Source of the DNA: UBA1756 sp045627805
GTDB lineage: Bacteria; Bacteroidota; Bacteroidia; Bacteroidales; WCHB1-69
DNA length: 8,563 bases
Direction of reading: 5' to 3'
Assembly (NCBI GenBank): GCA_045627805.1
Contig: JAZQOJ010000078.1
Coordinates: forward strand, 1 to 8,563
Shown here: one piece after another, positions 1-5,914 of the stretch
How the letters are laid out: each line of letters starts with the position of its first letter
How positions within the stretch are numbered: the stretch's first letter is position 1
The notes under the pieces: generated by a model
Told to the model about the DNA's origin: nothing
Seen by the model: only the letters and a program-made list of their open reading frames with translations
Databases searched by the model: none
Program-made: the position numbers and the translations under genes

Positions 1-1346
1 AACTGAACACCAAACCCTATATCGATGTCGTTAATCAGCAACCCTTCCTGACTAAAGAACCGAAAGCGGGCAAGGTGGTGAGCAAAACGCACAACGAAAA
101 ATTTGATTGCACCGAAGTGGTTTTGAGTAATGGGGTGAAGGTTTTCTTAAAAGCTACTGATTTTCAGAATGATGAAATCAGACTTTCGGCGGCAAGTCTG
201 GGCGGTGCCTCACTCTATCCCGACAATCAGGTGGTGAATGTCAACAATGCTGACATCGTTATCAACGATTGCGGCATCGGCAATTATTCGCCCACTGATC
301 TGGCCAAATTCAAAAACGGAAAGAACTTCTACGTGTTCCCGTACATCAGCGGCATTGCGGAAGGCATTTCCGCAATGAGTACGGTTCGCGATCTGGAATA
401 TATGTTGCAGAATGTTTATATGGTTTTCGAGTCACCCCGCAAGGATGCCGAAGTTTTTGAACGTAAATGTGGCGAATGGCGCGACGATGCCAAACTGATT
501 CCCAATTCACCTGACTATCAGTTCATTATCAATTTCTACAATGCCCGATATCCCGACAACAAGCGCGGCTATGCGATGCTGACAGAGAAGATGATCGCAC
601 AGATGAAGTTAGACGAGATGTTCAAAATTTATAAGGAACGCTTCTCTAATGCTGCCGATTTTACTTTCGCAGTGGTCGGCAATATTGATGAGGATTCCAT
701 TATTCCATTGATTGAAAAGTACTTGGGTGGACTTCCGACAAATGAAAAGCGTGAGAATTACATTGACCGAACCGCTGATTTTGCAAAAGGAAAGGTGGAG
801 AAAACTTTCAATATGGGATTGGCCGACAAGGCAAAAGTGGGCATTTCCACGCGTTTGCCGTTTGAATATTCAGCTCGCAACGAGATGGCGGTCCAGGTGC
901 TGAGCGGCATTGTTGACATCAAGCTCACGGAAGTCACCCGCGAGAAGCTGAGCGGCACTTACGGCACTTATTTCTCACTGGAAACAACTCATATTCCGGC
1001 TTCTTACGCCTATATGTACATCCAAATGGGCTGCGAACCCGACCGGGTGGAAGAATTGACCAATGCTATCTGGGAGGAAATCGACAAGATTATCAAGGAC
1101 GGTCCCCAGCAAGTTGACCTCGACAAGGTGAAAGAGCAGATGTCGCGCCAGTACGAAGTGCGGATGAAACGAAATGCGGCCTGGAGCAGTGGCTTGCTTG
1201 ATCCGGAAGTTTACGGCGAACCGTTTTACACGCTGGAAGAATATACCGAAATGGTGAACAGCTTCACCCGTGACGACATCAGGCAGGTGGCCCGCTATAT
1301 GAATCACGACGAGTTCGTGCGCTGCGTGCTGATGCCCGGGAAATAA
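1..1346 (+). CDS. M16 family (pitrilysin/PqqL-like) zinc peptidase, C-terminal part, 5' truncated by window edge
   Basis: The frame is open from the left edge (first full codon at 3), so this is the last 447 residues of a longer protein; the GTG at 75 is an internal valine, not a start. The visible part matches the second half of the ~900-residue Bacteroidota M16 peptidases: a segment with LSNGVKVFLKATDF and DEIRLSAASLGG opening the third M16 domain, then FTFAVVGNIDED and LIEKYLGGLP closing it, then a last domain with the substrate-binding REKLSGTYG motif. The zinc-binding HxxEH motif belongs to the N-terminal half and lies outside the window, so catalytic competence cannot be judged. Family members degrade peptides, usually in the periplasm or at the envelope. 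The stop codon at 1344 is followed by a strong terminator about 50 bp on. The family call is confident; the physiological substrate is unknown. Confidence 0.9.
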   Translation, partial: LNTKPYIDVVNQQPFLTKEPKAGKVVSKTHNEKFDCTEVVLSNGVKVFLKATDFQNDEIRLSAASLGGASLYPDNQVVNVNNADIVINDCGIGNYSPTDLAKFKNGKNFYVFPYISGIAEGISAMSTVRDLEYMLQNVYMVFESPRKDAEVFERKCGEWRDDAKLIPNSPDYQFIINFYNARYPDNKRGYAMLTEKMIAQMKLDEMFKIYKERFSNAADFTFAVVGNIDEDSIIPLIEKYLGGLPTNEKRENYIDRTADFAKGKVEKTFNMGLADKAKVGISTRLPFEYSARNEMAVQVLSGIVDIKLTEVTREKLSGTYGTYFSLETTHIPASYAYMYIQMGCEPDRVEELTNAIWEEIDKIIKDGPQQVDLDKVKEQMSRQYEVRMKRNAAWSSGLLDPEVYGEPFYTLEEYTEMVNSFTRDDIRQVARYMNHDEFVRCVLMPGK

Positions 1347-1397
1347 CCGACCCGTTTGGTAATGTATTCGCAATTAATTAATTACAGATAATAATAC

Positions 1398-1426
1398 GGA
1401 GACGCGGGAATTGCGTCTCCATTTTT
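1398..1426 (+). terminator. Rho-independent terminator after the M16 peptidase
   Basis: A perfect 8-bp stem (GGAGACGC at 1398-1405, GCGTCTCC at 1413-1420) encloses a 7-nt loop and is followed directly by ATTTTT. It lies 52 bp past the peptidase stop and only 11 nt before the likely ATG of the next gene (1432). It could therefore also affect expression of that gene. The arm sequence resembles the half-sites of the repeat array at 5451-5799 (shared GAGACGCGG and CGTCTC). Confidence 0.8.
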
Positions 1427-1431
1427 GGGCT

Positions 1432-1812
1432 ATGTTCACTCCAGAAGAACGATCAACTTTCCCTTATTGGTTCGCACATTGGTGCGCCTTCAATATGACA
1501 GCGCTGAACTTGCGCTGCTGGCATTTCCGCTTCCTTTTCCACGACTTTGAAAAGCCGTGGCTCCGCCTGATCTGGCCTTACGAGCGGGTGCGCGACTTCC
1601 ACCGTACGCACGCCCGGCATCACAAGGAGTACCGGGGAAAGAAATTCGATTGGCTGGGGATGATTGTTGACTGGGAGTGTTCGCAGTACACCAAGAAGGT
1701 GGCCACGATGAACGCCCGTCAGAAAATGGAGGCCTACAAGGAGAAACACCCCGAATTTTATGCCCAGCTGAAAATCCATTTGGAGCCCTTGCTTGACGAA
1801 TTGGGATTGTGA
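1432..1812 (+). CDS. small His-rich protein resembling DUF5662 / HD-like metal-binding family
   Basis: The protein has 126 residues from ATG 1432. An upstream in-frame TTG at 1411 lies inside the terminator stem and is unlikely to be used. There is no signal peptide or membrane segment, so it is probably cytoplasmic. The sequence is rich in Trp, Phe and His and carries an ordered set of potential metal ligands: HD at 37-38 followed by E40-K41, H57, H60, HH at 63-64 followed by E66, and DW at 80-81. The order HD..K, H..HH.E, D-W resembles the DUF5662 family (HDxSK, HHxxxW, DWxA), for which I know no established biochemical function. The resemblance is by eye and moderate. No clear promoter of its own is visible between the terminator and the start, so it may depend on read-through from the peptidase gene. 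The following gene has its own promoter. Confidence 0.7.
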   Translation: MFTPEERSTFPYWFAHWCAFNMTALNLRCWHFRFLFHDFEKPWLRLIWPYERVRDFHRTHARHHKEYRGKKFDWLGMIVDWECSQYTKKVATMNARQKMEAYKEKHPEFYAQLKIHLEPLLDELGL

Positions 1813-1820
1813 TGGGCGAT

Positions 1821-1854
1821 TTTGTGTGCTTTTTTGTTTTTTTTCATATCTTTG
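1821..1854 (+). promoter_or_regulatory. Bacteroidota-type promoter for the secreted nuclease gene
   Basis: A consensus -7 element TATCTTTG (1847-1854) is preceded by TTTG at 1821-1824, a 22-nt spacing acceptable for the -33/-7 pair of Bacteroidota promoters. The start of transcription would be near 1860, giving a leader of about 35 nt to the ATG at 1895. The sequence TTTGCAGCGA at the -7 is repeated 13 bp further on (1864-1873). Confidence 0.7.
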
Positions 1855-1894
1855 CAGCGATTTTTTGCAGCGAAAAGCATAAAATTAAGCCAAT

Positions 1895-4132
1895 ATGAAG
1901 AAAAGAAATGTTGTTGCGTGCTTTTGTGCACTGTTATGGGGTCTGGGACTTTCGCTTCAGGCACAAATTCCTGCAGATTATTATCAAAGTGCCTTTAACA
2001 AAAGCGGTTATGAGTTGAAGTCCGCGCTTTCGAACATCATTTTCGACCATACTGAGTTGTGGTATGGAAGCGATGCGCCTGGTGGTTTATGGCACGCGTT
2101 CCGCACTACCGACACTCGTCCTGACGGGACTGTTTGGGACATTTACAGCAATTGCGAGTTCTTTCCGTGGGATGACGGGCACGTTGCTGGAAGCGGTGAG
2201 TGTCAGGGTGGCACGCAGCAGGAGCACACCTTCTGCCAAAGTTGGATGAATTACTGTGAAACTCCGCTCTATACCGATATGTTCCATATGTATCCCGTGG
2301 ATGCGTGGGTCAATGGTCGCCGCAACAACAACCCCTTCGGCGAGGTGCCCGACGACGAGGACTGGACCACCCGCTGGTTTGAAAATGGTGCCCGCCTCGG
2401 CTACAACGCCTTTGTGGGCGAGGATATGACCTCCACTTGCGGCATCGCGTATGAACCCGCCGACGAGTACAAGGGCGACATCGCACGCGGTTTCCTCTAC
2501 ATCGCCACTTGCTATATGTTTGCCGATTCGGCCTTTTCGGAAGATTATGAGATGACCTTCCGCTCGCAATTGCGCCCTTGGGCCCTCGACCTGATGCTGA
2601 AATGGAATCGCCAGGATCCCGTCAGTCAGAAAGAAATCGATCGCAATAATTTGATTTACACACAGTTCCAGCATAATCGGAATCCCTTCATTGATTATCC
2701 TGAGTTGGCGGAACTGGTTTTTGCAAAAGATTCCGCCAATGCTGTCTTTTCTCCCGCGCTCGTCCGCAGTCCGCGGAACCTCGTGCTCGTGCCAGACTCT
2801 AACGGGCAACGCCGCGCCACGCTCTCCTGGACCAACCCCGTCAGCCGCATTGACGGGACTCCGGCCGAACTGACCGCCATTGTCGTTCAGCGCAACGGCA
2901 CCACGGTGCATACCATTCAGAATCCGCTGCCGGGGGACACCCTCTCGTGGACCGACTATCACGTTCCGCACAACCGCACTTACGAGTACCGCGTTTTTGC
3001 CGTCTCGGAAGATGGAAACGGCCTGATGTCCAGCGCAAAAGCATTTGTGGGACAGTACTGCCCGCTTACGGCGGAACTCTTCGACGAGTATTACGACGGC
3101 TGGCAGGGAAATGCCCGCATCGAATATCAGGACACACTCGGCAATTTATTGGCTTTCAGTAAGTTGCCTTGCGGAGAAGGATGGGAGAACCTGTACGACA
3201 TTCCATTGCCGCCGGAAACCATCAACTGTGTGTGGATTCCCGGCGATTACGATGAGGAAAACAGCTTCCGCTTGTACGACCACGAATTGGAAATGATTTT
3301 TGACGCCACTGAAGAAGGCGTGCAAGGTTTCAACGGCCTTTTCTTTTCTTTCAGCAACAACCGCTGCCCGTTGCAGGTGATACCCGATACCACTTTCGCC
3401 GACAGCACCGTTTGTCAAACCCAGTTGCCATTTCTTTGGAACGGAATCACCTTTTCCGAAAATGGCGTCGATACCGTCACGCTGCTGAGTGCCCACGGAT
3501 TCGACAGTGTGGTGGTGATGTCGGTGAACATCGACTGGAATGTGGTGGAGGATTCGCTCTATATTGTTGAAAATGAGCTTCCTTACGAATGGAATGGACA
3601 CGTTTTGAACGAGGCAGGAACGTTCGTTTTCTCGCAACCTTCGGTTACGGGTTGCGACCGGGAGGAGACACTGACACTTTATGTTTATCTGAATAGTTAT
3701 TCGGCTCAAACGCAAACCATTTGTGAGGACGAATTGCCCTACGAATGGAACGAATTGCTATTTGAAAATGCTGGTACACAGGAGATTGTATATCCAGATA
3801 TTCACGGTGCCGACAGTGTGGTGGCTTATATCTTGAATGTTGACACTTGTGAGGGCGTACAGAGCTGGCATAGGAATCCCTATTTCAGTGTGGGCCCCAA
3901 TCCGAGCTGTGGCAAAATGACGGTTTTTGTTGATGATGCTGGCTTTCGAGAAGGGAACACTTTCATCAGCATTTACGATGCGATGGGACGGTGTGTATTG
4001 CGTAAAAAGTTGATTAATAAACAGATATCAGTCAATCTTAAGCAGCAGAAGAGTGGGATTTATTTTGTTAGGTTGGAAATGGGCGATACAATTGTGGCAA
4101 CGGAGACCATTATTCTTCAGGAAAGAAATTAA
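1895..4132 (+). CDS. secreted endonuclease I family protein with FN3-like domain, repeats and T9SS type A sorting domain
   Basis: A 745-residue multidomain secreted nuclease. Residues 1-23 form a signal peptide (MKKR start, hydrophobic core, cleavage near LQA|Q). Residues ~25-275 match the endonuclease I family (PF04231): EH at 110-111 (general-base His region), PVDAWVNGRRNNNPFG at 134-149 (Asn and Arg ligands), and YEPADEYKGDIAR at 186-198. These non-specific nucleases cut DNA and RNA using one divalent metal. Residues ~290-385 look like a fibronectin III domain. Residues ~386-490 hold a DGWQGNA-type domain common in Bacteroidota surface proteins. Residues ~505-650 contain three degenerate ~50-residue repeats marked by LPFLWNG, LPYEWNG and LPYEWNE. 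The end (~663-745: VGPNPSCGKM, IYDAMGRCV, SGIYFVRL) is a T9SS type A sorting domain, directing outer-membrane export and surface anchoring or release. Likely role: extracellular nucleic-acid digestion. The key nuclease residues look intact. Transcription is probably monocistronic from the promoter at 1821-1854. Confidence 0.93.
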   Translation: MKKRNVVACFCALLWGLGLSLQAQIPADYYQSAFNKSGYELKSALSNIIFDHTELWYGSDAPGGLWHAFRTTDTRPDGTVWDIYSNCEFFPWDDGHVAGSGECQGGTQQEHTFCQSWMNYCETPLYTDMFHMYPVDAWVNGRRNNNPFGEVPDDEDWTTRWFENGARLGYNAFVGEDMTSTCGIAYEPADEYKGDIARGFLYIATCYMFADSAFSEDYEMTFRSQLRPWALDLMLKWNRQDPVSQKEIDRNNLIYTQFQHNRNPFIDYPELAELVFAKDSANAVFSPALVRSPRNLVLVPDSNGQRRATLSWTNPVSRIDGTPAELTAIVVQRNGTTVHTIQNPLPGDTLSWTDYHVPHNRTYEYRVFAVSEDGNGLMSSAKAFVGQYCPLTAELFDEYYDGWQGNARIEYQDTLGNLLAFSKLPCGEGWENLYDIPLPPETINCVWIPGDYDEENSFRLYDHELEMIFDATEEGVQGFNGLFFSFSNNRCPLQVIPDTTFADSTVCQTQLPFLWNGITFSENGVDTVTLLSAHGFDSVVVMSVNIDWNVVEDSLYIVENELPYEWNGHVLNEAGTFVFSQPSVTGCDREETLTLYVYLNSYSAQTQTICEDELPYEWNELLFENAGTQEIVYPDIHGADSVVAYILNVDTCEGVQSWHRNPYFSVGPNPSCGKMTVFVDDAGFREGNTFISIYDAMGRCVLRKKLINKQISVNLKQQKSGIYFVRLEMGDTIVATETIILQERN

Positions 4133-4345
4133 TAATTCAGGTTTCGCAAGTTAGGGGTGTGATGATAACGGACTTAGGACTTTTTTCGAGAACATATTCG
4201 AGAACAGCGAGAAAAACGAGACTGAAAGGAAGAAGACGCAAGTCTCCATTAAAGCAAAAAACGGCTCGCGAAAGTTGAGCTGAAAAACATAAAAATGAAA
4301 CATTGGGCCGCCCGTAAGGGCAAGGCCTTGATAAAAGAAAGTAAA

Positions 4346-4693
4346 ATGGATTGTAGAAAAGTAATGTTGTTGTTAGTTTTGCTGGCGGGAATAATGCCGT
4401 TAACGCTTTTCTCGCAGCAGATTTATTCCACCAATTACCGCTCGGAGGCGGATGTGAAGGTCTATGTGACGGAGTATCGCTCGGAAGCGGACCTCTTTGT
4501 GTACAAATGCACTTACCGTTCCGACGCGGAGGGCAACAAGGGGATGTGGTATTTCACGGAATACCGTTCCGATGCCAAGAAGAAAATCTATTTCACCGAG
4601 TACAAAAGCGAGGCGGACGTCATTGTTTACTTCACTGAATATCGTTCGGAGGCCGGCTGGCGCAACAAGGCGAAACAGTACCTTTTTTATTGA
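4346..4693 (+). CDS. small secreted repeat protein, DUF6150-like
   Basis: A 115-residue protein from ATG 4346. Residues 1-24 form a signal peptide (MDCRKV, then a leucine-rich core, ending LFSQQ). An upstream in-frame ATG at 4295 would add 17 mostly polar and basic residues and give a less typical signal peptide, so the later start is preferred though not proven. The mature part consists of six copies of a short motif, YRSEAD or close variants, at residues 31, 44, 57, 73, 86 and 99. Spacing is 13 residues except one of 16 in the middle, where GNKGMW is inserted. The intervening segments (VKVYVTE, IYFTE, VIVYFTE) look like β-strands. It ends GWRNKAKQYLFY. This pattern matches DUF6150, a Bacteroidota family of unknown function. 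A periplasmic or surface location is inferred. It ends 9 bp from the convergent transposase gene; no clear promoter was found upstream. Confidence 0.85.
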   Translation: MDCRKVMLLLVLLAGIMPLTLFSQQIYSTNYRSEADVKVYVTEYRSEADLFVYKCTYRSDAEGNKGMWYFTEYRSDAKKKIYFTEYKSEADVIVYFTEYRSEAGWRNKAKQYLFY

Positions 4694-4702
4694 TGCGGAA
4701 AC

Positions 4703-5371
4703 CTAATGCTCCGATGCATTCTTCCCCCATTGTGCGACATTCTGCTCAATGTACAGTGCAATGCGGTGCAATTCATCCTGATTGCGAATGATTCGGTCGT
4801 AAAAACGGGTTTGCCAGGCAAAAGGAATCTTTTGTTCGTTGGCGTAACGAGTGACAGAACGTTTCAGTCCGCCAACAACCACGGACAGCCACCCCTGCAT
4901 ATTGGCGGTCCGTTTCATATTTTGTGATGTAGAGACGTTGTTCCCGACATCACAACCATTATTAGAATTGTGCGTTTCTTCACAATCCGGGTGCCTCAGT
5001 ACTGCATCGCTACCATTTCCATTATCTGACACACATCTGCGTGGGTAGGGCGTTTTTCGGCCATCCACCATTACGATTGCGTGGATATGGTCGGGCATTA
5101 CAACGAACAACGGGATTTCAGCATACGGGTAATGTTCGCCCACATTGGAGAATTGGTCGCAGGCATATTGCCCGATCGCGGATAATCGCATTTGTACTTC
5201 AACCGATTGCATATCAGTATGTTTTGTGTCTGTTGAAACGATAATCTCTCCGAAAAAATGTTCTCTATTATGTGTGCAGATTGTCACAAAGTACGCCCCA
5301 CCATCGTAATTATGCCAAGGAGCGCGGGCAGGAGATATGCGGTAGATATTATGGAATTTGTCGTCTGGCAT
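4703..5371 (-). CDS. REP-associated tyrosine transposase (RAYT), IS200/Y1 HUH family
   Basis: A 222-residue single-strand DNA transposase or nuclease of the Y1_Tnp family, RAYT branch. Visible signatures are YFVTICTHNREHFFGEI at 27-43, the metal-binding HUH motif in VMPDHIHAIV (H95, H97), GGLKRSVTRYAN at 167-178, FAWQTRFYDRIIRN at 184-197 and RIALYIEQN at 203-211. By analogy with E. coli TnpA-REP (Tyr in YIYINP), Y207 is the catalytic tyrosine that would link covalently to DNA. The usual NP after it is NV here. Residues ~104-158 form a polar, low-complexity insert between the HUH core and the C-terminal part. The start ATG at 5371 fits the promoter 20 bp upstream. There are no recognisable IS ends and no second ORF, as expected for domesticated RAYTs, which act on REP palindromes. 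A palindrome-derived array lies directly upstream (5451-5799). Enzyme family is confident; activity on this array is inference. Confidence 0.92.
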   Translation of the reverse strand: MPDDKFHNIYRISPARAPWHNYDGGAYFVTICTHNREHFFGEIIVSTDTKHTDMQSVEVQMRLSAIGQYACDQFSNVGEHYPYAEIPLFVVMPDHIHAIVMVDGRKTPYPRRCVSDNGNGSDAVLRHPDCEETHNSNNGCDVGNNVSTSQNMKRTANMQGWLSVVVGGLKRSVTRYANEQKIPFAWQTRFYDRIIRNQDELHRIALYIEQNVAQWGKNASEH

Positions 5372-5390
5372 ATTTATTTTTTTTACACTG

Positions 5391-5420
5391 CAAAGATATT
5401 ATATTCGATGCAAAAAACAA
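5391..5420 (-). promoter_or_regulatory. Bacteroidota-type promoter of the RAYT gene
   Basis: Read on the minus strand, TTG (5420-5418) is followed after 19 nt by TATCTTTG (5398-5391), an excellent match to the Bacteroidota -33/-7 pair. The -7 ends 19 nt before the ATG at 5371, so the leader is very short. The repeat array begins about 30 bp upstream of the -33. Confidence 0.75.
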
Positions 5421-5450
5421 TATTTGTTCATTGAATTTAAATTTTTTATT

Positions 5451-5478
5451 GTAGAGACGCGGTGCACCACGTCTCTAC
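5451..5478. repeat. complete 28-nt REP-like palindrome at the RAYT-proximal end of the array
   Basis: GTAGAGACGC (5451-5460) pairs with the CGTCTCTAC end of the first repeat unit around the central GGTGCACC dyad. 13 of 14 positions are complementary, the exception being one C/A opposition. In single-stranded form this would make a strong hairpin of the kind RAYT enzymes recognise. None of the later units has the left arm GTAGAGACG. Confidence 0.8.
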
Positions 5479-5799
5479 AATAACCAAAACCTGTGCGGTG
5501 CACCACGTCTCTACAATAACCAAAACCTGTGCGGTACGCCACGTTTCTACAATAACCAAAACCTGTGCGGTGCGCCACGTTCCTACAATAACCAAAACCT
5601 GTGCGGTGCGCCACGTTCCTACAATAACCAAAACCTGTGCGGTGCACCACGTCTCTACAATAACCAAAACCTGTGCGGTACACCACGTCTCTACAATAAC
5701 CAAAACCTGTGCGGTGCACCACGTCTCTACAATAACCAAAACCTGTGCGGTGCACCACGTTTCTACAATAACCAAAACCTGTGCGGTGCGCCACGTTTC
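5451..5799. repeat. tandem array of a 36-bp REP-like half-palindrome unit (9 full copies plus a partial)
   Basis: Units begin with GGT at 5461, 5497, 5533, 5569, 5605, 5641, 5677, 5713 and 5749, each exactly 36 bp; a tenth copy is cut after 15 bp (5785-5799). Every unit consists of a GGTGCACC-type dyad, then ACGTCTCTAC, then an invariant linker (AATAACCAAAACCTGTGC). Differences occur only at unit positions 4, 6, 13 and 14, and all are transitions. Ten extra bases (5451-5460) before the first unit complete a palindrome. Because 36 is a multiple of 3 and the unit has no stops, long open frames of 12-residue repeats run on both strands. They lack ATG starts and leaders and I treat them as spurious. 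The array lies between the divergent RAYT and anmK promoters. There are no unique spacers, so it is not CRISPR. Confidence 0.95.
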
Positions 5800-5856
5800 A
5801 ATCATTGGGCGCGTTGTTCATCGTTTCCGACAATTCTCCGCATTTCGCATTGGATG

Positions 5857-5890
5857 TTGAATGGCGGAAGCGGAATTAATCGTATTTTTG
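5857..5890 (+). promoter_or_regulatory. Bacteroidota-type promoter of anmK
   Basis: TTG at 5857-5859 and TATTTTTG at 5883-5890 are separated by 23 nt, within the range for Bacteroidota promoters though at its upper end. Transcription would start near 5896. This lies inside the longest possible anmK open frame (from 5861) and so supports the downstream ATG at 5912 or 5915 as the real start. Confidence 0.65.
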
Positions 5891-5914
5891 CAGCGTTTTA
5901 TAGTAGCAGCAATG

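Noticed and set aside
2087..2971. 294-codon minus-strand open frame opposite the nuclease gene
   Set aside because: It is a shadow of the well-supported nuclease frame, with no recognisable motifs.
4185..4206. Direct repeat TTCGAGAACA twice, 12-bp period
   Set aside because: Only two copies in a short intergenic region, with no dyad or promoter relation, so not enough to call a site.
4234..4245. AGAC-GCAA-GTCT hairpin as terminator of the nuclease gene
   Set aside because: Only a 4-bp stem and no T-tract follows.
5451..5799. CRISPR array
   Set aside because: Units are contiguous, with no unique spacers between repeats, and no cas genes are nearby; the 36-bp length is coincidental.
5399..5860. 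Long open frames on both strands across the array, encoding 12-residue repeats
   Set aside because: They exist because the 36-bp unit is a multiple of 3 without stops. Starts are non-ATG, there is no leader or promoter fit, and substitutions fall on two synonymous and two non-synonymous positions in the plus frame, so there is no coding signal.
5861..5914. N-terminal extension of AnmK
   Set aside because: The extra residues are unlike the family start, and the extension contains the TATTTTTG -7 element.
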